A stretch of DNA of 64,000 nt from Streptomyces sp. STR69 (GCF_024519455.1 NZ_JALJRY010000014.1:124001-188000), one strand, 5' to 3'; counted from the first letter of the stretch, positions 8,428 through 16,973 are shown. The notes: a model not told the origin generated them from the sequence alone. A program made the numbers and translations.

Positions 8428-8489
8428 TATGAATGGTTGCTATATACACCTGACCGTAGAGAACTCCCACGCACCAGCAGCGAGGCACC

Positions 8490-9812
8490 GTGAACCAGCC
8501 CAGTCCCGAGCAGCCCGCCGATATCGTGGCCCGGCTGCGCGCCACCTTCCGCACCGGCCGCACCAAGCCTGTCGAGTGGCGCACCGCCCAGCTCCGCCGC
8601 CTCCGCGACCTGCTCACCGAGCACGGCGACGACCTCGCCGCCGCCCTCCACGCCGACCTCGGCAAGAGCGCCGCCGAGTCCCAGCGCACCGAGATCGGCT
8701 TCACGATCCGCGAGATCGACCACACCCTCGACCACCTCGAAGAGTGGCTGCGCCCCGAGTCCGCCCCCGTACCGGCCCACCTCGGCACGGACGCGACCGC
8801 CTGGACGCAGTACGACCCGCTCGGCGTCGTCCTCGTGATCGCCCCCTGGAACTACCCGGTGCAGTTGCTTCTGACCCCGGTCGTCGGCGCGCTGGCCTCG
8901 GGCAACGCGGTGGTCGTCAAGCCCAGCGAGCTGGCCCCGGCCACCTCCGCCGCCATCGCCCGGCTGCTGCCCGCCTACCTCGACACCGACGCGGTCGCCG
9001 TCGTCGAGGGCGCCATCCCCGAGACCACGGCCCTGCTCGCCGAGCACTTCGACCACATCTTCTACACCGGCAACGGCGCCGTCGGCCGCATCGTCCTGCG
9101 TGCCGCCGCCGAGCACTTGACCCCGGTCGCCCTCGAACTCGGCGGCAAATCACCGGCGTTCGTCGACCGCGACGCCGATCTCGCCGTCGTCGCCGACCGG
9201 TTGGCGCGTGGCAAGTTCCTCAACGCCGGACAGACCTGTGTCGCCCCCGACTATGTGCTGACCGACCCGGAGACCGCCGCCGCGCTCGAACCCCTGCTGC
9301 TGACCGCGGTCGAGAAGGTCTACGGCGCCGACCCGCAGACCTCCGGCGAGTACGGCCGGATCGTCAACGAGCGGCACTTCGACCGGCTCGCCGGGCTGCT
9401 CGACTCCGGCCGGGTCGTCGTCGGCGGGCGCAGCGACCGCGGCGACAAGTACATCGCGCCGACCGTGCTCGCCGACGTGGACCCGAAGGCGCCCGTCATG
9501 GCGGAGGAGATCTTCGGCCCGATCCTGCCGATCGTCACCGTCCCCGGGATCGACGCGGCCATCGACTTCATCAACGACCGCGACAAGCCCCTCGCCCTGT
9601 ACGTGTTCACCGACTCCGACGACACCCGCGCCCGGATCGCCGCCGAGACCTCCTCCGGCGCCGTCGGCTACGGCCTCCCGCTCGCCCATCTCACCGTCTC
9701 CGACCTGCCGTTCGGCGGCGTGGGGGAGAGCGGCATGGGCAACTACCACGGCCGCTACTCCATCGAGACGTTCAGCCACCGCAAGGCCCTGCTGGAGAAG
9801 CCTCTGGCCTGA
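8490..9812 (+). CDS. Aldehyde dehydrogenase family protein (class 3-like)
   Basis: 440 residues from GTG at 8490, with GAGG a few bases upstream. The cofactor-binding region is VLVIAPWNYPVQLLLTPVV with FYTGNGAVGRIVLRAA. The general-base Glu lies in PVALELGGKSP and the catalytic Cys in KFLNAGQTCVAPDY. The C-terminal motif DLPFGGVGESGMGNYHG is standard. Length and motifs match the short class 3 / YwdH-type aldehyde dehydrogenases, which oxidize medium-chain or aromatic aldehydes with NAD(P)+ in the cytoplasm. No flanking catabolic genes identify a substrate. The 112-base gap from the sigma factor gene holds its own likely promoter. Confidence 0.92.
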   Translation: MNQPSPEQPADIVARLRATFRTGRTKPVEWRTAQLRRLRDLLTEHGDDLAAALHADLGKSAAESQRTEIGFTIREIDHTLDHLEEWLRPESAPVPAHLGTDATAWTQYDPLGVVLVIAPWNYPVQLLLTPVVGALASGNAVVVKPSELAPATSAAIARLLPAYLDTDAVAVVEGAIPETTALLAEHFDHIFYTGNGAVGRIVLRAAAEHLTPVALELGGKSPAFVDRDADLAVVADRLARGKFLNAGQTCVAPDYVLTDPETAAALEPLLLTAVEKVYGADPQTSGEYGRIVNERHFDRLAGLLDSGRVVVGGRSDRGDKYIAPTVLADVDPKAPVMAEEIFGPILPIVTVPGIDAAIDFINDRDKPLALYVFTDSDDTRARIAAETSSGAVGYGLPLAHLTVSDLPFGGVGESGMGNYHGRYSIETFSHRKALLEKPLA

Positions 9813-9829
9813 CCTGCCACCCCCGCATG

Positions 9830-9863
9830 TATCACCGGTCGCTTATATAAGCGACCGGTGATA
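9830..9863. promoter_or_regulatory. 34-bp perfect palindrome, probable ArsR autoregulatory operator
   Basis: Bases 9830-9863 read identically on both strands, centred on ATAT (half site CACCGGTCGCTTAT). The palindrome lies 11 bases before the ArsR start codon. Its AT-rich centre includes TATAAG and its right edge GATATT, either of which could serve as a -10 element, so binding would block transcription. Its length and placement fit an ArsR/SdpR-type dimer site. Confidence 0.75.
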
Positions 9864-9874
9864 TTTTGGCGCTC

Positions 9875-10249
9875 ATGCACGCTTTCGATGTGCTCGGAGA
9901 CCCCGTGCGCCGCCGCATCCTGGAACTGCTCGCCGAGGGTGAGCAGCCCGCCGGGACGGTCAGCGATGTCGTCCGGCGGGAGTTCGGGATATCGCAGCCC
10001 GCGGTCTCCCAACATCTGAAGGTGCTGCGGGAGAACGGATTCGCGACGGTACGGCCGGACGGCACCCGCCGCCTGTACGCCGTGAACTCCGAGCCGCTGC
10101 GGGACATCGACGCCTGGCTCGACCGGTTCCGCCGCTACTGGACCCCGCATCTGGACGCCCTGGCAACCGAGTTGGCCCGGGGCAAGCGTGAGCGCCGGCT
10201 CCGCGGCGCCGCCGACGACAGCCCCGACGAGTCGAGGAGCACCCCATGA
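9875..10249 (+). CDS. ArsR-family winged-helix repressor
   Basis: 124 residues from ATG at 9875. The winged helix covers residues 1-85: FDVLGDPVRRRILELLAEG, the recognition helix SQPAVSQHLKVLRENGF, and the wing TVRPDGTRRLYAV. There is no cysteine metal site, and the downstream partner is an SRPBCC protein, so this belongs to the metal-independent ArsR group paired with AHSA1-type proteins. No ribosome site is evident, so the message may be leaderless. The ATG lies just after the 34-bp palindrome, which argues for autorepression. Its stop overlaps the next start (ATGA). Confidence 0.9.
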   Translation: MHAFDVLGDPVRRRILELLAEGEQPAGTVSDVVRREFGISQPAVSQHLKVLRENGFATVRPDGTRRLYAVNSEPLRDIDAWLDRFRRYWTPHLDALATELARGKRERRLRGAADDSPDESRSTP

Positions 10250-10878
10250 TCGACGTGACCCAGCAGATCAACTCCGTGAGCCGCCGCGTCGGCCGCCGCG
10301 ACTTCCGGGCCGGCGAGGCCCGCGTGATCACCATCGGCCAGTCCTACGACTCACCGCCCGAGGACGTCTGGGACGCCTGCACCAACCCCGAGCGCATCCC
10401 GCGCTGGTTCCTGCCGGTCACCGGCGAACTGCGGCCGGGCGGCAAGTACCAGTTGCAGGGCAACGCCGGCGGCACCGTCGAGCGCTGCGACCCGCCCAAC
10501 AGCTTCTTCGCCACCTGGGAGTTCGGCGGTGAAGTCAGCTGGATCGAGCTGCGGTTGACGCCCGAGGGCGACGGGACGCGCTTCGAGTTGGAGCACATCG
10601 CCCATGTCGACGACACGAAGTGGGCGGAGTTCGGGCCCGGCGCGGTCGGCGTCGGCTGGGACTCGATCCTCCTGGGGCTCGACGGCAACCTGTCCGGCAC
10701 CAGTCCCGTGAAGCCGGAGGACGCCATGGCCTGGCTGGCCTCCGAGGAGGGCCGCCGCTTCGTGACGGCGAGCAGCGAGGCCTGGTACGCGGCCGACGTC
10801 GCGAGTGGCGAGGACGAGGCGGTGGCCCGCGCGTCCGCCGACCGGACCACAGCCGCCTATACGGGAACCGGGAGTTGA
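10246..10878 (+). CDS. SRPBCC (AHSA1-like) ligand-binding domain protein
   Basis: 210 residues, starting inside the ArsR stop codon (ATGA overlap), so translationally coupled. The helix-grip fold of AHSA1-type START proteins is seen in YDSPPEDVWDACTNPERIP, then RWFLPVTGELRPGGKYQLQ and RCDPPNSFFATWEFG. These proteins bind hydrophobic ligands in a central cavity; ArsR-AHSA1 pairs are common in actinobacteria, but their ligands are mostly unknown. The C-terminal 60 residues (EDAMAWLASEEGRRFVTAS) are an extra helical part. Cytoplasmic; the function beyond ligand binding is not predictable. Confidence 0.85.
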   Translation: MIDVTQQINSVSRRVGRRDFRAGEARVITIGQSYDSPPEDVWDACTNPERIPRWFLPVTGELRPGGKYQLQGNAGGTVERCDPPNSFFATWEFGGEVSWIELRLTPEGDGTRFELEHIAHVDDTKWAEFGPGAVGVGWDSILLGLDGNLSGTSPVKPEDAMAWLASEEGRRFVTASSEAWYAADVASGEDEAVARASADRTTAAYTGTGS

Positions 10879-10962
10879 GAGTCACAGCGACCGAAGCGCT
10901 GACCCGGGACCGATCACCGTTGTAGCGTGCGCGCTGGACGTCACGGGTGATCGGAGCCAGGG

Positions 10963-12018
10963 ATGAGTGTCGGCGGCGAGACGGTGTTGGTGACCGGCGG
11001 CAGCGGATTCGTCGGCAGCCATCTGGTCCGGCAGCTGCTGGAGCGCGGCTACCGTGTGCACACCACCGTGCGGTCCCTCGGCAACGAGGCGAAGGTCGCG
11101 CCGCTGCGGGCGATGCAGGCCCAATTCCCGGGCGCGCTTGAGCTGTTCGAGGCCGATCTGCTGGCGGAGGGCTCCTTCGACGCGGCGATGGACGGCTGCC
11201 GGGTCGTGTTCCATGTGGCCTCGCCGTTCCTGATGCCGGAGAAGATCAAGGACGGTCGGAGGGACGTCGTCGAACCCGCGCTCACCGGCACCCGCAACGT
11301 CCTCGCCGGCATCGAACGCACGCCCACCGTCGAGAAGTTGGTGTTCACCTCGACGGTCGGCGCGATCTTCGGGGACTACGCCGACGTACGGGCGATGAAG
11401 GACGAGATCCTTTCCGAGGACTACGTCAACACCACCAGCACGGTCGAGAACAACCCGTACCACTACGCCAAGACGGTCGCCGAACGTGCCGCCTGGGACG
11501 CGGCACACGCACAGGACCGCTGGCGCATGGTCTCCGTCAACCCCGGCCTGATCCTGGGGCCTTCACTGACCCCGGCCTCGGACTCCGGCAGCCTGTTCCT
11601 CCTCGACGAACTCTTCAAGGGCTACTTCTTCTACGGGGCACCCGACTTCAGCTTCACCGTCGTCGACGTGCGGGACGTGGCGAGCGCGCACATCGCGGCG
11701 GCCGAACGCCCCGACGCGCACGGCCGTTACATCGTCGCCGCGACCCGGATGGCGTCCTTCCTCGACATGTCACGAGCCCTGCGGCAGCGCTTCCCGCGCA
11801 ACTACCGGCTGCCCGGACACGGCCTCCCGCACTGGCCGGTACGCATCCTGGGGCCCGCGTTCGGGCTCACCCAGGACTACATCCGCAAGCACCTCGGGAT
11901 CAGGTTCACGGTGGACAACCGGCGCGGAGTGGAAGAACTGGGCATCCACTACCGGCCGTTGGAGGAGACTCTGGTCGATCACTACCTGGCGTGGCGGCAG
12001 TTGAGGGAATCGAGCTGA
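10963..12018 (+). CDS. NAD-dependent epimerase/dehydratase-type extended SDR (dihydroflavonol reductase-like)
   Basis: 351 residues. The Rossmann motif VLVTGGSGFVGSHLVRQLL is at the N-terminus, an NADP-discriminating stretch VHTTVRSLGNE follows, and the catalytic region contains the TSTVGA serine/threonine segment plus Tyr-x3-Lys in NPYHYAKTVAERAAW. SVNPGLILGPSLTPASDSG matches the substrate-side loop of plant-like dihydroflavonol or cinnamoyl-CoA reductases and aldehyde reductases. It probably reduces a carbonyl compound with NADPH in the cytoplasm. The gene is monocistronic, with an 84-base gap upstream and AGG before ATG. The exact substrate is unknown. Confidence 0.88.
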   Translation: MSVGGETVLVTGGSGFVGSHLVRQLLERGYRVHTTVRSLGNEAKVAPLRAMQAQFPGALELFEADLLAEGSFDAAMDGCRVVFHVASPFLMPEKIKDGRRDVVEPALTGTRNVLAGIERTPTVEKLVFTSTVGAIFGDYADVRAMKDEILSEDYVNTTSTVENNPYHYAKTVAERAAWDAAHAQDRWRMVSVNPGLILGPSLTPASDSGSLFLLDELFKGYFFYGAPDFSFTVVDVRDVASAHIAAAERPDAHGRYIVAATRMASFLDMSRALRQRFPRNYRLPGHGLPHWPVRILGPAFGLTQDYIRKHLGIRFTVDNRRGVEELGIHYRPLEETLVDHYLAWRQLRESS

Positions 12019-12158
12019 CCGTCGCCCGTTCTTCGCCGTTCACTCGGCAGACCGTTCCCCCCTCTTGACTGGTTCAGACCAAAGGCGCTTGGGTGTGGCC
12101 CGATCACCTTTCCGGTGTCATGAGCCTGACCACCTCAACGCTCAACCGAAGGGCACCC

Positions 12159-13523
12159 ATGCGAACCCCCCACGCCCTGCTGGCCGTCACGGCAGCGCTG
12201 GCCGCGACGCTCGTCTCTCCACCGGCCGGCGCCGCCGACGCGGTCCCGGCCCCCGGCACCTACTACGTCCAGAGCGCCACCACCGGGCTCAACGCGGCCG
12301 ACAAGGGGGGAGCGGTGGAGCAGCACAACCCCAAGGGCAACGAGGACCACCAGCAGTGGAACCTCAAGGCGAGCGGATCCTCGTACGTCCTGGAGAGCAC
12401 CGACACGGCAGGCAGCTGCCTCGGCCGCTCGGGTGCCCAGGCGAAAACCGTCGCCTGCACGAGCGCCGACGCCGCCTGGCAGATCACCGCGACCGGCGGT
12501 GACCAATACACCCTCCAAGTGCCTGGCACCGCAAGCTACCTGACCGTGGCCGCCAAGCCCTCCGGCGCCAACTACCCGGCCCAGCTCGCCATCGGCTCCT
12601 CCGGCAGCCTCGCCTCCTGGTACCTGACCCCGATCACCTCACCCACCAAACCGATCCCCGCCCAGGACCAACGCACCCTGGACCAGGTCACGTTCCTCAC
12701 CGCGCACAACGCCTACGCCAACGGAGTCGACGGCGGTTTCGCCCCGCCCTTCGTGAACTTCTTCCCCAACCAGGCCCGCGGCATCAACCAGCAACTCTCC
12801 GACGGCGTAAGGGGGTTCATGCTGGACATCCACCAGACCTCCGACGGCGCCATCCTCTGCCACGACAGCTGCACCCTGGTCAGCAGCCCGGTCGCCCTGA
12901 ACGTCGACCTCCAGCGCATGGTGGACTTCCTCAAGGCGCACCCCGACCAGTTCGTCACCGTCTTCCTGGAGGACTACGTCGACCCGGGCGTCCTGCGCAG
13001 TGAACTCGCCCGCGTCAACGGCCTGTACGACGTGCTGTACCGCCCCGACCAGACCGGTGTGCAGCAGAACGGCTGGCCGAAGATGGCCGACCTGATCGCC
13101 GCCAACCACCGCCTGCTGATCTTCACCGACCACAGCCGTGCCTCCGACCAGTCCGCCGGACTGACCCGGGACAGCTTCGGTGTGATGTACCAGCGCGAGT
13201 GGACCGTCGAGAACTACTGGTCCATGGGCTCCGGCGCGAGCTCCTCCGACTGGTCCTGCTACAGCCGCTGGTACGGCAGCGACCTCAACGTCCCGCTGAC
13301 GCAGACGTATTCGGGGTTCCGCCCGCTGTTCGTCATGAACCACTTCCGGGACGCCACCATCGCCGGGACGGCGCAGACCGACAACACCAAGGTCCTCGAC
13401 CGGGCCCAGCGGTTCTGCCAGCCGGCCGCCCGCAAGAAGCCCAACTTCCTCGCCGTGGACCGCTACGACCTCGGCAACCCCGCGTCGGCCGTGAACAGCC
13501 TGAACAGCTACACGTATCCGTAA
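12159..13523 (+). CDS. Secreted PI-PLC X-domain protein with N-terminal ricin-like domain
   Basis: 454 residues from ATG at 12159 (GAAGGG 5 bases upstream). A Sec signal peptide (RTPHALLAVTAALAATLVS, then PPAGAADA) marks it as secreted. Residues about 30-165 form a beta-trefoil, ricin-like module (repeated QW ends such as HQQWNLKASG and AAWQITATGG). The C-terminal 290 residues are a PI-PLC-like TIM barrel: FLTAHNAYANG holds the first catalytic His and DGAILCHDSC the second; SDGVRGFMLDIH precedes it. Such enzymes cleave phosphatidylinositol or related glycerophosphodiesters without calcium. The carbohydrate-binding module suggests targeting to glycans or glycolipids (inference). Confidence 0.88.
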   Translation: MRTPHALLAVTAALAATLVSPPAGAADAVPAPGTYYVQSATTGLNAADKGGAVEQHNPKGNEDHQQWNLKASGSSYVLESTDTAGSCLGRSGAQAKTVACTSADAAWQITATGGDQYTLQVPGTASYLTVAAKPSGANYPAQLAIGSSGSLASWYLTPITSPTKPIPAQDQRTLDQVTFLTAHNAYANGVDGGFAPPFVNFFPNQARGINQQLSDGVRGFMLDIHQTSDGAILCHDSCTLVSSPVALNVDLQRMVDFLKAHPDQFVTVFLEDYVDPGVLRSELARVNGLYDVLYRPDQTGVQQNGWPKMADLIAANHRLLIFTDHSRASDQSAGLTRDSFGVMYQREWTVENYWSMGSGASSSDWSCYSRWYGSDLNVPLTQTYSGFRPLFVMNHFRDATIAGTAQTDNTKVLDRAQRFCQPAARKKPNFLAVDRYDLGNPASAVNSLNSYTYP

Positions 13524-13565
13524 AGTGCGGGCGGCTGCGGCGCGCGTGTGTGCGAAACTCCGCTG

Positions 13566-14471
13566 ATGACCTCAGCGAAGATCACCGCCGCAGCCGCGGG
13601 CACCTGGGAACTCGGCGACCTGACCGTCAACCGCCTCGGCTTCGGCGCGATGCGGCTGACGGGCAGCGCCGCCTTCAACCACGGCACACCGAGCGACCGC
13701 GACCGCTCGATCGCCGTGCTGCGCAAGGCAGTTGAGCTCGGTGTGAACCACATCGACACGGCCGCCTTCTACTTCTCGTCGCTGCGGTCGGCCAACGAAC
13801 TCATCAACACCGCGCTCGCCCCCTACCCGGACGACCTCGTGATCGCCACGAAGGTTGGGCCCTTCCGCAACTACTCGGGGGAATGGAGCAGTTCGGCACG
13901 CCCCGACGACCTGCGCGGGCATGTCGAGGAGAACCTGCGCCAGCTCGGGCGCGACCAGCTGGACGTGGTCTATCTGCGCCGGATGGGGCAGGACTCCATC
14001 GCCGAACACTTCGGCGCGCTCGCCGAACTCCAGGAGGAGGGCCTGGTCCGGCACCTCGCGCTCTCCGACGTCGAACCCCGCCACCTCTCCGAGGCGCAGG
14101 GGATCGCCCCGGTGGTGAGCGTGCAGAACCGGTTCGCGCTCGACTCGTACAGTGCCGAGACCGACGACATGCTGCGGATCTGCGGCGAACAGGGCATCGC
14201 GTTCGTGCCGTTCTTCGCCATCGCGGGCGCGGGCGGGGCGAGGAGCGCGACCACCGCCCACGACGACGAGGTCCTGGCCGCCGCGGACGCCCATGACACC
14301 AGCGCCGCCCAGATCCGCCTGGCCTGGACCCTGGCCCAGGGCCCGCACGTCCTCGCCATCCCCGGCACGGGCAACCCCGACCACCTCGCCGAGAACGTGG
14401 CGGCCGGCGCGATCCGCCTGACCGACGACGAACTCGCCGGGCTCAACGAGCTGCACAGCAAGGCCGGTTGA
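13566..14471 (+). CDS. Aldo/keto reductase
   Basis: 301 residues from ATG at 13566; a GTG at 13548 is in frame but has no ribosome site. The AKR barrel motifs are VNRLGFGAMRLTG, NHIDTAAFYFSSLRSANEL (catalytic Asp, Tyr), VIATKVGPF (catalytic Lys) and the NADP loop VLAIPGTGNPDHLAENV. The catalytic His region is less canonical (VVYLRRMGQDSIAEHFGAL, where VxxxLxH is usual), with Arg where His is expected. The protein resembles small pyridoxal- or oxidoreductase-type AKRs. Cytoplasmic, NADPH-dependent; substrate unknown. It converges on the PPOX gene 14 bases downstream. Confidence 0.88.
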   Translation: MTSAKITAAAAGTWELGDLTVNRLGFGAMRLTGSAAFNHGTPSDRDRSIAVLRKAVELGVNHIDTAAFYFSSLRSANELINTALAPYPDDLVIATKVGPFRNYSGEWSSSARPDDLRGHVEENLRQLGRDQLDVVYLRRMGQDSIAEHFGALAELQEEGLVRHLALSDVEPRHLSEAQGIAPVVSVQNRFALDSYSAETDDMLRICGEQGIAFVPFFAIAGAGGARSATTAHDDEVLAAADAHDTSAAQIRLAWTLAQGPHVLAIPGTGNPDHLAENVAAGAIRLTDDELAGLNELHSKAG

Positions 14472-14484
14472 GCCAGGGCAGGGC

Positions 14485-14943
14485 TCACACCAGCCAGACG
14501 CCGTCCCGCATCAGATGGCGTTGGCGCAGCTCGTGCACCTCGTGCCACGCCTGGACGGCCAGCGGCGGTATCCGGAAGAAGGAGTAGGACGCGCGGTCCT
14601 CCCGGGGATCCCAGCCGTACTTCGCGTGGAAGGCGTCGGCAGCGGCGGCCGGGACGTCCTCGGCGGTGAAGGCCGTGGCCTCGCCGTCGATGAGCACGAC
14701 GTCCCGGGTGTCCGCGAAGGCCAGCCGGGTCCGCCGACCGTCGCTCAGATTGCGGCCGGTGGGGTTGGTGGGCCGGGTGCACAACCAGACGGCCTGCCCG
14801 TCCCAGACGAACCACAGCGGGACCAGACAGGGCAGCCCGTCGGCGTCGGCCGAGGCCACCCAGATGTCCAACTCCCGTTCCAGCCGCGCCAGGACGTCGC
14901 GCCTGCGCTCCTCGGGGCCGCGTGGCGGCACGGTGATCTTCAT
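14485..14943 (-). CDS. PPOX-class (pyridoxamine oxidase-like, F420 or FMN) split-barrel protein
   Basis: 152 residues. The split beta-barrel of the pyridoxamine 5'-phosphate oxidase-like group is recognizable: RELDIWVASADADGLPCLVPLWFVW in order (strand pair), then VWLCTRPTNPTGRNLSDGRRTRLA and DTRDVVLIDGEATAFTAED. Actinobacterial members bind FMN, F420 or heme and act as reductases or cofactor carriers; which one applies here cannot be decided by eye. The ATG at 14943 follows a G-rich stretch. The gene lies at the end of a convergent pair with the aldo/keto reductase. Confidence 0.82.
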   Translation of the reverse strand: MKITVPPRGPEERRRDVLARLERELDIWVASADADGLPCLVPLWFVWDGQAVWLCTRPTNPTGRNLSDGRRTRLAFADTRDVVLIDGEATAFTAEDVPAAAADAFHAKYGWDPREDRASYSFFRIPPLAVQAWHEVHELRQRHLMRDGVWLV

Positions 14944-14954
14944 GCCCGGGGACG

Positions 14955-15463
14955 CTACCGGCGGCGCCCGCGCGGCGCCTCGGGCCGGGGTCGTAGGACC
15001 TCGGACCGAGGGCGCCGTGGCGTCGGCCCAGTTGGGCGTGCAGGAAGGGCACCGTGCTCGCCCGGGCGCAGGGCGGCGATGCTCTTCGTGGGGGTGCTCT
15101 CGTCCGACTCGCCGTAGTGGCCGAGGATTTGAGCCTTCGGCCCGGAGCAGTCGGGGAACTCGCCCTGGATCACGCCCTAGAACGGCACCGCCGCGCTCAC
15201 CCTCGGGTCGGCCGCCGCCAGGTACAGGACGAAGCCGCCGCCCATGCAGAAGCCGACCGCGCCGACCGTGTCCAAGGTGACCTCGGGGCGAGCCGGTCGG
15301 CCACGTCGGCGATGTGGTCGGTCAGACCCCACCGCTCCTGGATGACGATCACGCCCGGCCCGCTCCCGGACGGCGGCAGCGCGAGGTAGCCGCGGGCGGT
15401 GCCCGCGGCGCCGGGAAAGGCGACGTTCTGCCGGGCCGGGGCGACCTCTTCCGCAAGGGGCAC
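14955..15463 (-). pseudogene. Decayed dienelactone hydrolase
   Basis: On the minus strand, residues readable from GTG 15463 (GTARGYLALPPSGSGPGVI, then IQERWGLTDHIADVADRLA) are the start of a dienelactone hydrolase. At about 15287 the homology jumps frame and skips the middle of the protein, resuming as TLDTVGAVGFCMGGGFVLYL with the nucleophile Cys. At 15177-15179 an in-frame TAG replaces the expected Tyr of the conserved VPFYG. Homology continues beyond it (GVIQGEFPDCSGPKAQILG, HYGESDE) before fading through another shift near 15050. A frameshift with deletion and a nonsense codon make a functional product very unlikely. Confidence 0.8.
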
Positions 15464-15509
15464 GCGGGAACGGGCACACGGGCGCCGTGACGATACGGCA
15501 CCTTGGTGA

Positions 15510-15523
15510 CTACAATTCTGTAG
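15510..15523. promoter_or_regulatory. BlaI-type operator dyad
   Basis: CTACAATTCTGTAG is a 5-bp inverted repeat (CTACA/TGTAG) with a 4-base AT-rich spacer, the shape of BlaI/MecI boxes (TACA...TGTA). It lies about 50 bases before the BlaI-like start and probably mediates autorepression. A degenerate second half site (CTGTATAGAC) follows at 15537-15546. Confidence 0.65.
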
Positions 15524-15570
15524 ACGGTCTGCTGGACTGTATAGACGAGGACGGGGTGAGGATCGTTCCC

Positions 15571-15939
15571 ATGGCCGACGCGAAGGACGAACGCCGACCG
15601 GCGGGTGAGCTGGAGGCCACCGTCATGGCCGCCCTCTGGGCCGCCGGCGACCCGCAGACCCCGGGAGAGGTGCAGCTGAGCCTCGGCACGGGCCTGGCCC
15701 GCACCACGGTGACGACGATCCTGACCCGGCTGCACGACAAGGGCGTCGTCGACCGCCTGCGCCAGGGCCGCGGCTACGCCTACTTCCCGGTCCAGGACGC
15801 GCAGGGCCTCACCGCCCGCCGTATGCACACCGAACTCGACCGGGACGGCGACCGGGAGACCGTCCTCGCCCGCTTCGTCGCCCAGCTCAGCCCCGACGAC
15901 GAACGCGTGCTGCGCGACCTCCTCGAATCCGGTGAGTAG
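15571..15939 (+). CDS. BlaI/MecI/CopY-family transcriptional repressor
   Basis: 122 residues from ATG at 15571 (GAGG about 9 bases upstream); longer in-frame starts lie inside the operator. The winged helix is typical: LEATVMAALWAAGDPQTPGEV, the recognition part LARTTVTTILTRLHDKGVV, and the wing RLRQGRGYAYFPVQD. The C-terminal helices (RFVAQLSPDDERVLRDLLE) provide dimerization. BlaI proteins repress beta-lactamase or efflux genes and are released when a partner M56 peptidase is triggered; the M56 gene follows 53 bases downstream. No beta-lactamase gene is nearby, so the target may be only this pair or lie elsewhere. Confidence 0.92.
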   Translation: MADAKDERRPAGELEATVMAALWAAGDPQTPGEVQLSLGTGLARTTVTTILTRLHDKGVVDRLRQGRGYAYFPVQDAQGLTARRMHTELDRDGDRETVLARFVAQLSPDDERVLRDLLESGE

Positions 15940-15992
15940 TAGTGCGGCGCAGTGGGACGTGGAATCCTGGGTGCGATGAAATCCGGTGACCG

Positions 15993-16925
15993 ATGATCGC
16001 CCTGCTGCTCCTCCCGCTCGTGCTGCCGTTCGCGCTACGGCCACCGGCCCGGCGCGCCCTGGAGCGGCTCACGCCGGTCACGGCCCTGTGGCTGCTCACC
16101 GGCTCCGCGGTGATCGCGGCCGGCTGCACCCTCGCCGCACTCGGCGCGTTGGCCTTGACCGGTCTGCTCCGGCTGCCGCTGTTCGCGTCGCTCGGCGAAC
16201 TGATCCACCCACTGCGCACCTCCTACGGCGGCCTCGTCCCGCCGGCGGCCGTGCTGTCCGCCGGTGCCCTGGTCGTGTGCGCCTGGTCGCTGGGCCGGTG
16301 GGCGCTGCGCCAGTCCCGTGCCTTGCGCGTCGCCCGTACCCAGGCCGGGCGCGGGCCCGTCGCGGGCGACCTGTGCGTGGTCGACTCCCCGCACCCGGAC
16401 GCGTACGCCCTGCCGGGGCGACCGCACCGCATCGTCGTCTCCACCGGGATGCTGCGCAGCCTCGACGCCGCCGAACGCGAGGCGCTGTTCGCGCACGAGC
16501 GGGCCCACAACGCGGGCGGCCACCACTACTTCCTCGTGGCCGCAGAACTCGCCGCCCGCTGCCATCCCGCGCTCGGACCGGTCCGCGACGCGATCCGGCT
16601 CGCGGCCGAACGAGCGGCCGACGAGGCCGCCGCCACCGCGGTCGGTGACCGGCGCCTGATCGCCCGTGCCATCGCCCGCGCCGCCCTCGCCGGACAGTCG
16701 GCCCGCTCCCGTCGCCCGGACTTCGTCCCCGGCGCCACGAACGGCCCGGTCCCGCAGCGCGTCAAGGCCCTCCTCGCGGCCCCGCGCCGCACCCACCGCA
16801 CCGCCGCCTGCGGACTCGCCGCCCTGCTGATCACCTGCGCGGCGCTCTCCTTCGCCGCCGCGGCCACCGAGATGATCGACGTCCACCACCGGGTTGAGGT
16901 GGCGCAGGGCGAGGAGGCCGGGTGA
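15993..16925 (+). CDS. M56-family membrane metallopeptidase (BlaR1-like, without sensor domain)
   Basis: 310 residues. Membrane segments are near residues 1-13, 30-60, 83-100 and 270-292. The zinc site is HERAH at 168-172, with the third ligand region AAERAADEAAATAVG. VVSTGMLRSLDAAEREALF precedes it, as in BlaR1/HtpX-like M48/M56 peptidases. The protein ends shortly after the last membrane segment, so the extracellular penicillin-binding sensor of BlaR1 is absent, as in many actinobacterial M56 proteins. It presumably cleaves the adjacent BlaI repressor in response to an unknown membrane or wall signal (inference from the pairing). Confidence 0.88.
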   Translation: MIALLLLPLVLPFALRPPARRALERLTPVTALWLLTGSAVIAAGCTLAALGALALTGLLRLPLFASLGELIHPLRTSYGGLVPPAAVLSAGALVVCAWSLGRWALRQSRALRVARTQAGRGPVAGDLCVVDSPHPDAYALPGRPHRIVVSTGMLRSLDAAEREALFAHERAHNAGGHHYFLVAAELAARCHPALGPVRDAIRLAAERAADEAAATAVGDRRLIARAIARAALAGQSARSRRPDFVPGATNGPVPQRVKALLAAPRRTHRTAACGLAALLITCAALSFAAAATEMIDVHHRVEVAQGEEAG

Positions 16926-16959
16926 GGGACGGGTCCGGCGGGCGACTGGCGCGAGCCAC

Positions 16960-16973
16960 GTTTTACGTATAAC
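16960..16973. promoter_or_regulatory. Imperfect dyad with -10-like TATAAC upstream of VOC gene
   Basis: GTTTTACGTATAAC is a 14-bp near-palindrome (core TACGTA, outer GTT/AAC, one mismatched pair) in an AT-rich patch. TATAAC at 16968-16973 could be the -10 element of the VOC gene that starts 48 bases downstream. A regulator for it is not evident. Confidence 0.3.
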
